NCBI RefSeq assembly: GCF_001555965.1
Contig: NZ_LSHX01000047.1
Coordinates: 1-14,484 of the forward strand
Direction of reading: 5' to 3'
DNA: 14,484 bases
Source of the DNA: Sphingomonas sp. CCH21-G11
GTDB taxonomy: Bacteria; Pseudomonadota; Alphaproteobacteria; Sphingomonadales; Sphingomonadaceae
Shown: one piece after another, positions 8,733 to 14,484 of the stretch
Layout: every line of letters begins with the position of its first letter
Numbering within the stretch: the stretch's first letter is position 1
Notes under the pieces: model-generated
What the model was told of the DNA's origin: nothing
The model's database searches: none
Seen by the model: the letters and a program-made list of their open reading frames with translations, nothing else
Translations under genes and position numbers: made by a program

Positions 8733-11132
8733 ATGATCCGTCACTATCGGGCAACCCGTCACGCGCTGTCGCTCGGCGTCTCGCTCACTGCATTGCTGAT
8801 CGCCCCCGCCGCGCTGGCCCAGACCGCCACCAGCGGCGATGCCCAGGCTGATCCCGCGCCGGACGAGGACATCGTCGTCACCGCTACGCTGCGCGACACC
8901 AGCCTTCAGGATGTGCCCTTCTCGATCAACGCGCAGACCGAAGCCGACATCCAGCGTTCCGGCGCGACCACGCTTGAGGATCTGTCACGCAATGTCGCCG
9001 GCCTCACCATCCAGAATCTCGGGCCGGGCCAGAGCCAGGTCGCGATCCGCGGCGTCTCCGCCGGCCAGGTCGTCCGCGACCAGCCGGGCGTCAAGGAACA
9101 GGTCGGCGTCTATCTCGATGACAGCGCGATCTCGCTGTCGCTGTTCACCCCCGATCTCGACCTGTTCGATCTCAACCGCGTGGAGACGCTACGCGGTCCG
9201 CAGGGCACGCTGTTCGGCTCGGGCTCGGTCGGCGGCACCATCCGCTACATCACCAACAAGCCGCGCACCGACCGGGTCGAGGGCACGGTCGAGGCCAATC
9301 TTAACCTGGTCGACGGCGACGATCTCGGCGGGCATCTGAAGGGCGCGGTCAACCTGCCGCTCACCTCGACGCTCGCGGTCCGCGCGGTCGGCTATTACAC
9401 CCGCTATGGCGGCTTCATCGATGCTCTGGGCGAAGGCGGCGCGCGCGACGAGAACGTCAATTCGGGCGAGCGCATCGGCGGCCGCATCGCGTTGCTGTTC
9501 GAGCCGACCGACACCATCTCGATCACGCCGCGCGTGCTGTACCAGGAAATCACCGCCGACGGTTTCAACCGCCAGGAGGTGTACAACCTGTTCGGCAACC
9601 AGTTCACCACCACCCGCCCGCGCGTCGCCTTCGACGAGCGCGAGCAGTATCTGCTGCTGGGCGAGCGGTTCCGCGACGAAACCTTCATCGCCGACCTGAC
9701 CGGCCGGGTCGATCTGGGCGGCGTCGCGCTCACCTCGATCACCACCTATATCGACCGCAACATTCTCGCCTCGCGCGATGCGAGCGCGCTAACCGGATCG
9801 GTGTCGGTCGATCTCGGCTATCCGGCGGCGGCGGTGCTGTTGCCCTCCAACCTGCGCGACACGACCGAGCTTGAGACCTTTACCCAGGAGCTGCGCCTGC
9901 AATCCAACGGCTCGGGCCCGTTCCAGTGGCTGATCGGCGGCTTCTACACCGAAATCGACCGCGTCTATCGCCAGCTGCTGCCGACGCCCGGCTATGACGC
10001 CGCGACCGATGCGGCGCTGGGCGCGGGCACGTCGGCGTCGGTGCGCAACGGCTTCGGCCCGGATTCGCCCTACAACGCCTTCCTGCCCTACGACATCCAG
10101 CAAAAGGCCGTGTTCGGCGAGGCCAGCTATGATTTCGGCCGGCTGACGCTGACCGCGGGCGGGCGCTATTACGACTTTGAGGAAACGCGCAGCTTCGTCT
10201 CGGGCGGGCTGTTCGCCAATGGCGACAACCGCACCGACACGACCAAGTCCGACGGCTTCACCCCGCGCTTCCTCGCCAGCTTCGAGGCGGCGGACAATGT
10301 CACCATCAATGCCCAGGCGTCGAAGGGCTTCCGGCTGGGCGGCGTCAACGATCCGCTCAACATCCCGCTGTGCACGCCGGGCGACGCCGCGTTGTTCGGG
10401 GGTTTCCAGGATTATGACGACGAAACGCTGTGGAACTACGAAGTCGGCGTGAAGTCGCGCTTCGGCGGGGTAACGCTCAACGCCGCCGCCTTCTATACCG
10501 ACATCTCGAACCTTCAGGTGACGCTCGACGCCGGCTCATGCTCGTCGCGCATCGTGTTCAACGTCGACGAAGCCCACACCCAGGGGATCGAGGTCGAACT
10601 GACCGCCTCGCCGTTTCCCGGCCTCGACCTCGCGCTCAGCGGCACGTTGCTCGAATCCGAATTCGATTCGACCCTGCCCGAACCGCTGGCGACCACCACC
10701 GGCATTCGTGAGGGCAATCGCCTGCCCTCGGTGCCCGAATTCCAGCTGTCGGCCAACGCGACCTATACCTACCCGCTGGGCAGCGACGCGGACGGCTTCA
10801 TCACCGCCAGCTTCCAGCATGTCGGCACGCGCTATACCCAGCCCAGTGATCAGGAAAACAACCCGCGCACCTTCGTCCACGGCCTGCCCTTCGGCGGCGC
10901 GCCGGCGACGGCGGCGACGACGCTCGACCTCGAACTGCCCGATTACCAGCTGTTCAACCTGTCGGCCGGCGTCGAATTCGGCCGCGGCCTGTCGCTGATC
11001 GCCTATGTCAACAACCTGTTCGACGAAAACCCGCTCTTGTCGTTCGACCGCGAACGCGGCGGCCGCGCCCGCCTGGGCTTCAACGTCGGCCAGCCGCGCA
11101 CGTTCGGCGTGACCGCGCGGCAGAAGTTCTGA
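8733..11132 (+). CDS. TonB-dependent outer-membrane receptor (arm B)
   Basis: A 799-aa active-transport receptor that takes up a scarce substrate across the outer membrane using TonB-ExbBD energy. The signal peptide covers residues 1-29 (LLIAPAALA, cut before Gln30). The TonB box IVVTA is at 47-51. The plug domain follows at about 55-175, with VPFSINAQT, GVSAGQVV and the hallmark LRGPQGTLFGSGSVGG beginning at Arg154. The remainder is a long beta-barrel rich in alternating aromatic and polar residues, ending in VTARQKF with the terminal Phe expected of an outer-membrane barrel. No N-terminal STN signalling domain is present, because the box comes only about 17 residues after the mature start, so transduction to an anti-sigma factor is unlikely. 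The substrate is not evident: motif style matches the large sphingomonad receptor families, and its divergent peptidase neighbour hints at peptides or another processed compound (inference). Confidence 0.93.
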   Translation: MIRHYRATRHALSLGVSLTALLIAPAALAQTATSGDAQADPAPDEDIVVTATLRDTSLQDVPFSINAQTEADIQRSGATTLEDLSRNVAGLTIQNLGPGQSQVAIRGVSAGQVVRDQPGVKEQVGVYLDDSAISLSLFTPDLDLFDLNRVETLRGPQGTLFGSGSVGGTIRYITNKPRTDRVEGTVEANLNLVDGDDLGGHLKGAVNLPLTSTLAVRAVGYYTRYGGFIDALGEGGARDENVNSGERIGGRIALLFEPTDTISITPRVLYQEITADGFNRQEVYNLFGNQFTTTRPRVAFDEREQYLLLGERFRDETFIADLTGRVDLGGVALTSITTYIDRNILASRDASALTGSVSVDLGYPAAAVLLPSNLRDTTELETFTQELRLQSNGSGPFQWLIGGFYTEIDRVYRQLLPTPGYDAATDAALGAGTSASVRNGFGPDSPYNAFLPYDIQQKAVFGEASYDFGRLTLTAGGRYYDFEETRSFVSGGLFANGDNRTDTTKSDGFTPRFLASFEAADNVTINAQASKGFRLGGVNDPLNIPLCTPGDAALFGGFQDYDDETLWNYEVGVKSRFGGVTLNAAAFYTDISNLQVTLDAGSCSSRIVFNVDEAHTQGIEVELTASPFPGLDLALSGTLLESEFDSTLPEPLATTTGIREGNRLPSVPEFQLSANATYTYPLGSDADGFITASFQHVGTRYTQPSDQENNPRTFVHGLPFGGAPATAATTLDLELPDYQLFNLSAGVEFGRGLSLIAYVNNLFDENPLLSFDRERGGRARLGFNVGQPRTFGVTARQKF

Positions 11133-11136
11133 TGGG

Positions 11137-11170
11137 GGAGGGCCGGGGGGTGGCGTGAGTGCTGCCCTCC
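11137..11170 (+). terminator. Possible hairpin after the TonB receptor gene
   Basis: GGAGGGC (11137-11143) can pair with GCCCTCC (11164-11170) around a 20-nt loop, starting 4 bases after the receptor stop codon. There is no T-tract, so it is only a weak candidate for an intrinsic terminator. The mirror is 3315-3348. Confidence 0.25.
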
Positions 11171-11253
11171 GTGCCCCGCCACATTGTCGCGCCGGTTACA
11201 CGAAAGACGGTTAGGCATTCTAGCGACACGACTGGCGAAAATGCCGTCCGGGC

Positions 11254-11260
11254 GAGGGGG
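11254..11260 (+). promoter_or_regulatory. Strong ribosome binding site of the C58-like gene
   Basis: GAGGGGG lies 5 nt before ATG 11266, supporting this start over any other. The mirror is 3225-3231 on the minus strand. Confidence 0.75.
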
Positions 11261-11265
11261 ATGTC

Positions 11266-11856
11266 ATGGGACTGCTTGAGAACTACGCGCTCTACAAGGG
11301 CATGATCGAAGGCTTTATGGACGTTGACCTCGACTATAAGAGTCCGAGGTTCCCGGGCAACCGGCACGCCACCTGCGCCGCCCAGGCACTCTACTGGTTC
11401 ATGGACCTTGCCGGCCAGATCAAGGTCGGGACGGGTCTGAAGGAACCGTTGCTGACCGTGGGCGAGCGATCGACCGCACTCCAGTTCGGCCCGCTGGAGA
11501 ATGGCACGAAGCTCAACGAAATCGCCAGCAAGACCGTCGACCTGCGCGGCATCAGTTCTGCAGAGAACATCAAGGAAATGACGCCGTGGCGCGGCACGTA
11601 CAAGGCGTACGGCATCGGCAGCAACAAGGGCGACGGCCACATCATCGGCGCCTATTTCCCGTGGACCGGCCGGGTCAAATTCTACGATCCCAACCTCGTC
11701 GTCGGAACGTGCAAGGAAGACGCGAACGTCTACGAGCTGCTGAAGATCTGGCCGCATCTGTACCAGGGGTGCGACACCCCCGACGCGCTATGGGGCCACG
11801 AAACGCTCTTCGTGTTCGACGATCCCGCTGCGGCCATCAAGAAGCTGAATGGTTGA
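11266..11856 (+). CDS. Putative papain-fold cysteine peptidase, YopT/C58-like (arm B)
   Basis: A 196-aa protein with no signal peptide or membrane segment, so probably cytosolic. A candidate catalytic triad is spaced as in YopT/AvrPphB-type (clan CA, C58) peptidases: Cys37 at the start of a helix (ATCAAQALYWF), His125 in GDGHIIGAYF at a beta-strand, and Asp141 in VKFYDPNLV, matching the family pattern GHaia...FDPN. The middle part (60-110) is polar and I cannot assign it. The gene follows the receptor by 133 bp on the same strand with its own strong ribosome site, so it may be co-transcribed or independent. The target is unknown. Alternatives are another papain-fold enzyme such as a transglutaminase-like or C39-like protein, or a host-directed effector. 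Fold assignment is motif-based and moderate; catalytic activity is inference. Confidence 0.6.
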   Translation: MGLLENYALYKGMIEGFMDVDLDYKSPRFPGNRHATCAAQALYWFMDLAGQIKVGTGLKEPLLTVGERSTALQFGPLENGTKLNEIASKTVDLRGISSAENIKEMTPWRGTYKAYGIGSNKGDGHIIGAYFPWTGRVKFYDPNLVVGTCKEDANVYELLKIWPHLYQGCDTPDALWGHETLFVFDDPAAAIKKLNG

Positions 11857-12103
11857 TTGAGGCGATTTGGGTGTCCGCCGGGCGGAAGGCCTGGGCCGTG
11901 AAGACAGCCGTGTGACTTGGCGAAAGTAGATAGCGTAGATGATTGACGGCCGCTTGTGGGCCGAATCCAGACAGGAAGCTTCAGGTCGACAGCTCCGCGA
12001 AAGCGGACGGCCACTATCCTATTCGCACGACAAACCAAGAAGTCGTCGTGAAAGAGTGGAATGCCAAGCTACGACCGCTTCCGTAGGGCGGGCGTAAATG
12101 CAA

Positions 12104-12109
12104 TATATT
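12104..12109 (+). promoter_or_regulatory. Candidate -10 box of the DGMQR-HEPN operon
   Basis: TATATT in an AT-rich patch (AATGCAATATATTG) resembles a sigma70 -10 element. No good -35 is visible at 16-18 nt upstream. If real, transcription would begin near 12116, which rules out the TTG at 12108 as start and agrees with the better ribosome site before TTG 12141. The mirror is 2376-2381. Confidence 0.35.
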
Positions 12110-12129
12110 GTCCGGATGCAGTAGCGATT

Positions 12130-12133
12130 GGAG
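12130..12133 (+). promoter_or_regulatory. Ribosome binding site before TTG 12141
   Basis: GGAG is placed 7 nt before TTG 12141 and is followed by a second purine patch (GAGAG). The other in-frame starts, TTG 12108 and ATG 12183, have no comparable site; ATG 12183 has only GGAA 12 nt upstream. The mirror is 2352-2355. Confidence 0.5.
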
Positions 12134-12140
12134 CAGAGAG

Positions 12141-13307
12141 TTGAATTGGCTGAAGGACGACCGCACGGAATGCTGGTCAGTAATGACCGATGTGCGCGTG
12201 CGAGATTACATCGAACTTATCCGGGAAGCTTATCGTGCCCGCGGTGGGATTGAAGGTCAGCGAGACGCTCTTAAGACGACGACGGCCAAGCGAATACGAG
12301 ATCGCATGGTCAGCGACATACGTCACGGCGCTATTCTGCCACCGGTTGTGATAGGGGCCGTAGTCGATAACCAACGCTTCAACTCATTCCCGATGTCTGG
12401 AGAGCTAGGCCCTCGCGACATCATACCCGATGGCGCTGTTCCATCGCTCGCGATCATTGACGGAATGCAACGGACGACCGCTATCATCGAAGCGCTAGAG
12501 GGTCATGAGGCAGTATTCGACCGAAGCCTGCGTGTCGAATTTTGGCTAACAAAATCCGTCCGGGCCATGGTGTATAGAATGTTGGTCCTAAATACTGGCC
12601 AAGTCCCCTGGAGCTTAGCGCGCCAGTTGGCGGTGGTTTATGCTCCGCTGATTGACGAAATTCGTGAGAATGTACCTGAACTAGACCGTGTCTTTGGCCC
12701 AGATAAGCCCGGTCGTCGGGTTGGCCCCGCTCAGTACGCCAGCGATACATTGGTTGAACTTTATTTGGCGTTCTCGTTACGGAAGACGACCGTGGACACG
12801 AAAGAAGCGCTCTCAGAAGAGTTCTCACGCTTGGATTTCGTGGAGAATTTGTCGCGACGTGATTTCCAAGCACAATTCTACTCTTGCTTAAGTATCATGG
12901 TTGGCCTCGACAAAGCGTTCTCCCGCTTTGATCCTGCCCTCGGAGCCATCGAGCGTTACGCTAGAGGTAAGAACGTCTTCGACAGCCAACCTGCGCGGAT
13001 CGGCTTCGTGACTGCCGTCGCACAGTATGCCTTGGGGCGGCCGGGGATGGATCGCACCGAGCAACAAGTGGCTGAGAGAGTGGACAGAGTAGCGCGCCAA
13101 GCAAGCGATCTGACCGACCGATTGAACGTAGTCTCTACGGAGAAGGTAGGCGAGTTTCTTGCCCTGGGCGTGCTTCGGGAGCGGCTTGATGTTCGCTCTG
13201 GCCAAGTCGGCCGCTTCGAGCGCAGCGTGTTCTTCGAAGCCTTCAAGGTGCTAATTGACGAGGGCTTCGACGTGGCGAACATGGAGCCCTGCTGGCGGGC
13301 GCATTAA
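12141..13307 (+). CDS. DGQHR/DUF262-like protein with DGMQRTT motif (arm B)
   Basis: A 388-aa soluble protein from the chosen TTG start. The longest frame begins at TTG 12108 (399 aa) and the first ATG is at 12183. In order: helical N-terminus (VRVRDYIELIREAYRA); a strand-like segment GAILPPVVIGAVV; the motif IDGMQRTTAI with Asp107-Gly-Met-Gln-Arg111; VLNTGQVPW from about residue 149; then a long mostly helical C-terminal half without recognised motifs. The PP...IDGxQR pattern is that of the ParB/Srx fold branch holding DUF262 (GmrSD N-terminal, IDGQQRL) and DGQHR proteins (DndB-type). In those families the motif binds nucleotide or accompanies DNA transactions. The first Q of IDGQQR is Met here, so activity could differ. 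No nuclease HNH domain of the GmrD type is apparent. The stop overlaps the next start by one base (TAATG), so the two proteins are made together. Visibly lower GC than the receptor suggests acquisition by transfer. Function is inference. Confidence 0.7.
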   Translation: MNWLKDDRTECWSVMTDVRVRDYIELIREAYRARGGIEGQRDALKTTTAKRIRDRMVSDIRHGAILPPVVIGAVVDNQRFNSFPMSGELGPRDIIPDGAVPSLAIIDGMQRTTAIIEALEGHEAVFDRSLRVEFWLTKSVRAMVYRMLVLNTGQVPWSLARQLAVVYAPLIDEIRENVPELDRVFGPDKPGRRVGPAQYASDTLVELYLAFSLRKTTVDTKEALSEEFSRLDFVENLSRRDFQAQFYSCLSIMVGLDKAFSRFDPALGAIERYARGKNVFDSQPARIGFVTAVAQYALGRPGMDRTEQQVAERVDRVARQASDLTDRLNVVSTEKVGEFLALGVLRERLDVRSGQVGRFERSVFFEAFKVLIDEGFDVANMEPCWRAH

Positions 13308-14377
13308 TGTCACGGACTATGAAAAGTGCACAACAGGCTATTTTCAGCGGACTTGATAGTCTGTGCGCTGCCGCCGGAGAACCGGTGGTCAACGCTGGGG
13401 CCCCCCGCTGGATAAGGGGCGCCACAACCGATAGCGCGTTCTTGGCTGGTGCGCAGATTTCTGACGTGTTCCGTGTCACGCCGCGTCGGATGATAGCGCG
13501 CCTAGACTACGGTAAACGGACATTCTTCTCGACGCTTGGTCTTCAATGCAGCGCACCGCCGGCTGGTCTTGAGGTGGGAGAGGCTACCCCTGGATTGGTG
13601 TCGGTATTTTTGGCTGAGGGAAAGCCGCGCCCGATTGCGACACCCTACCAAATCAAAGACGCGATCGAGCTAGCTGACCTCGACCAGGACAAATCGTATG
13701 ACGGTCACGACCATAAGGTCATCGCTGACCTGTTCGGACCGATCGAGGTCTTCGAGGGTTCGCCGATCGAGTTCTCGGAAACGTGGCGTGCCTATTATGA
13801 GATTTGTCTCGGGCAGGTCCCCAGCATGGACACCTGGATCGAGGAGGCTACAGCTAAGTCACTGGTGACGCTAACCGATCTGTCGGGGCTCGGGCTGCCC
13901 TATCAAATCCTATGTCGGTCGTTGTTTGATGCCGACCCGGGTGGACTATTCCTAGCGCTCTATCGGTGCCTCGAGGCGCTCTATGCTTTCACGGCATCAA
14001 CGAAGGTAGCGACCGCTCTCCGCTTTACTGGACCATGGCAGGAAGTCGCAATCGCGTTGGAACAGGAAATCGGGTGGCGTCCGCGCGAGGAGGACAGCCT
14101 CGCGGGGCTTTTCGCTAGGAGCACGGAGACGGCCCTCAACAAAATCTTCGATTGCCTTGGGGAGGCTCGGCCAGACGGCGACGCGGTGTTGGCGGCGACA
14201 GCGGCGAGGCGGACTTATAAGCTGAGGAATAGCTTGGTCCACTATCGGCCAATTCACCATACCATCGAACATGCGAACATAGACTGGAACGAGCTCTGCG
14301 TAACGCTGTCCCAACTCATTCGCGAAGTGTATTTCGATGTTTTCACAGCGGTCCACGAGCTCAAGGAGGCTTCCTAA
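13307..14377 (+). CDS. HEPN-domain protein, probable RNase (Apea-like) (arm B)
   Basis: A 356-aa soluble protein. The C-terminal third looks like a HEPN domain: a helix with LFLALYRCLEALYAF (the Apea-like family shows a similar lYR.lE), then helical segments, then LRNSLVHYRP with Arg307-Asn-Ser-Leu-Val-His312. That matches the R-x4-H catalytic motif with the usual polar residue after Arg. In HEPN toxins and defence effectors this motif cleaves RNA. The N-terminal two thirds (FLAGAQISDVFRV; a DLDQDKSYDGHDH acidic/His patch; IEVFEGSPIEFSETW) is unfamiliar and may be a sensor or partner-binding region. Translation begins at the ATG of TAATG, overlapping the upstream stop, so it is coupled to the DGMQR protein. 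Only a weak G-rich site (13294-13299) precedes it. RNase activity and a defence role are inference from the motif and operon pairing. Confidence 0.7.
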   Translation: MSRTMKSAQQAIFSGLDSLCAAAGEPVVNAGAPRWIRGATTDSAFLAGAQISDVFRVTPRRMIARLDYGKRTFFSTLGLQCSAPPAGLEVGEATPGLVSVFLAEGKPRPIATPYQIKDAIELADLDQDKSYDGHDHKVIADLFGPIEVFEGSPIEFSETWRAYYEICLGQVPSMDTWIEEATAKSLVTLTDLSGLGLPYQILCRSLFDADPGGLFLALYRCLEALYAFTASTKVATALRFTGPWQEVAIALEQEIGWRPREEDSLAGLFARSTETALNKIFDCLGEARPDGDAVLAATAARRTYKLRNSLVHYRPIHHTIEHANIDWNELCVTLSQLIREVYFDVFTAVHELKEAS

Positions 14378-14434
14378 AAGCGGTTTGAACAGTCGCCCTT
14401 ATGGGTCCAGCCTCCGCCTAGTCTCATGAACAAA

Positions 14435-14456
14435 CGACGGCTTTTGCCGGCCGTCG
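14435..14456 (+). terminator. Hairpin downstream of the HEPN gene
   Basis: CGACGGC (14435-14441) pairs with GCCGTCG (14450-14456) across an 8-nt loop, 57 bases after the HEPN stop. No T-tract follows, so it could be a weak or factor-assisted terminator for the operon, or just a GC-rich repeat. The rest of the 107-bp tail (14378-14484) shows no gene. The mirror is 29-50. Confidence 0.35.
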
Positions 14457-14484
14457 CCAATCCGTTGAACGACCGATATTGGGG

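Larger units (their letters stand above)
11857..12140. other. Non-coding gap with two hairpins and a likely promoter (arm B)
   Basis: This stretch of about 280 bp between the C58-like gene and the DGMQR gene has no credible coding content. It contains the near-palindrome TCCGCCGGGCGGA (11874-11886), 17 bases after the C58 stop codon, and a hairpin TCCGC-GAAA-GCGGA (11994-12007) with a GNRA-type loop. Neither is followed by a T-run. Base composition becomes more AT-rich towards its right end. The mirror is 2345-2628. Confidence 0.5.
7243..14484 (-). repeat. Right arm (B) of the perfect palindrome
   Basis: Reverse complement of arm A, with no spacer between the arms. Arm B is used below as the reference copy for full annotation of the receptor, C58-like, DGMQR and HEPN genes because they read on the plus strand here. 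The S41 peptidase is described in full in arm A for the same reason. Confidence 0.98.

Noticed and set aside
7061..8734. Lasso-peptide locus (receptor plus isopeptidase)
   Set aside because: The hydrolase is S41, not the S9-type isopeptidase of sphingomonad lasso loci, and no precursor, B or C maturation gene is visible in the window.
11080..11757. Long antisense frames such as 11080-11757, 7403-8218 and their mirrors
   Set aside because: They lie opposite well-supported genes, are rich in Arg/Ala/Pro as expected of GC-rich shadow frames, and lack ribosome sites and recognisable motifs.
12141..13307. GmrSD type IV restriction enzyme
   Set aside because: Only the DUF262-like motif is present. 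I see no HNH-type GmrD domain in this or the next protein.
1..14484. Two paralogous sets of five genes
   Set aside because: The copies are identical to the last base, including silent and intergenic positions. This is one locus shown twice.
1..14484. CRISPR arrays, tRNA or rRNA genes, insertion sequences
   Set aside because: No spaced direct-repeat arrays, no tRNA-like cloverleaf, no rRNA sequence and no transposase frame were seen.

Overview
The whole window is one perfect inverted repeat. Bases 1-7242 are followed, with no spacer, by their reverse complement (7243-14484). Any position x in arm A corresponds to 14485-x on the opposite strand in arm B. I checked this at both ends, at the centre, at every gene boundary and in several non-coding stretches, and found no mismatch. 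The window therefore holds about 7.2 kb of unique sequence shown twice, and the paired genes are not independent paralogues. The symmetry, exact to the last base at both ends, looks more like a fold-back read or assembly product than a natural chromosome segment. A true palindromic dimer cannot be excluded from sequence alone.

The organism is probably an alphaproteobacterium of the sphingomonad type. The TonB-dependent receptor has the TonB box (IVVTA) and plug motif (LRGPQGTLFGSGSVGG) common in that group. The receptor and peptidase genes are GC-rich, with G/C-ending codons.

Layout of the unique unit, read in arm B from the centre outward: (1) an S41-family periplasmic peptidase on the minus strand, cut by the palindrome centre very close to its natural C-terminus; (2) a 190-bp divergent promoter region; (3) a TonB-dependent outer-membrane receptor on the plus strand; (4) a 196-aa cytosolic protein with a Cys/His/Asp arrangement like YopT-type (C58) papain-fold peptidases; (5) a gap of roughly 250-280 bp; (6) a gene for a protein with a DGMQRTT motif, resembling the DGQHR/DUF262 branch of the ParB/Srx fold; (7) a HEPN-type protein with an RNSLVH motif, whose start codon overlaps the previous stop (TAATG). 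A 107-bp tail with a hairpin ends the unit. Arm A carries the same genes in mirror image.

The secreted peptidase and receptor form a plausible divergent nutrient-scavenging pair. The last two genes form a translationally coupled module of visibly lower GC: a DGQR-type nucleotide or DNA-binding-like protein plus a probable HEPN ribonuclease. That combination is typical of defence or toxin-antitoxin-like logic, and it is the best candidate here for an undescribed system. Its function is inference only.
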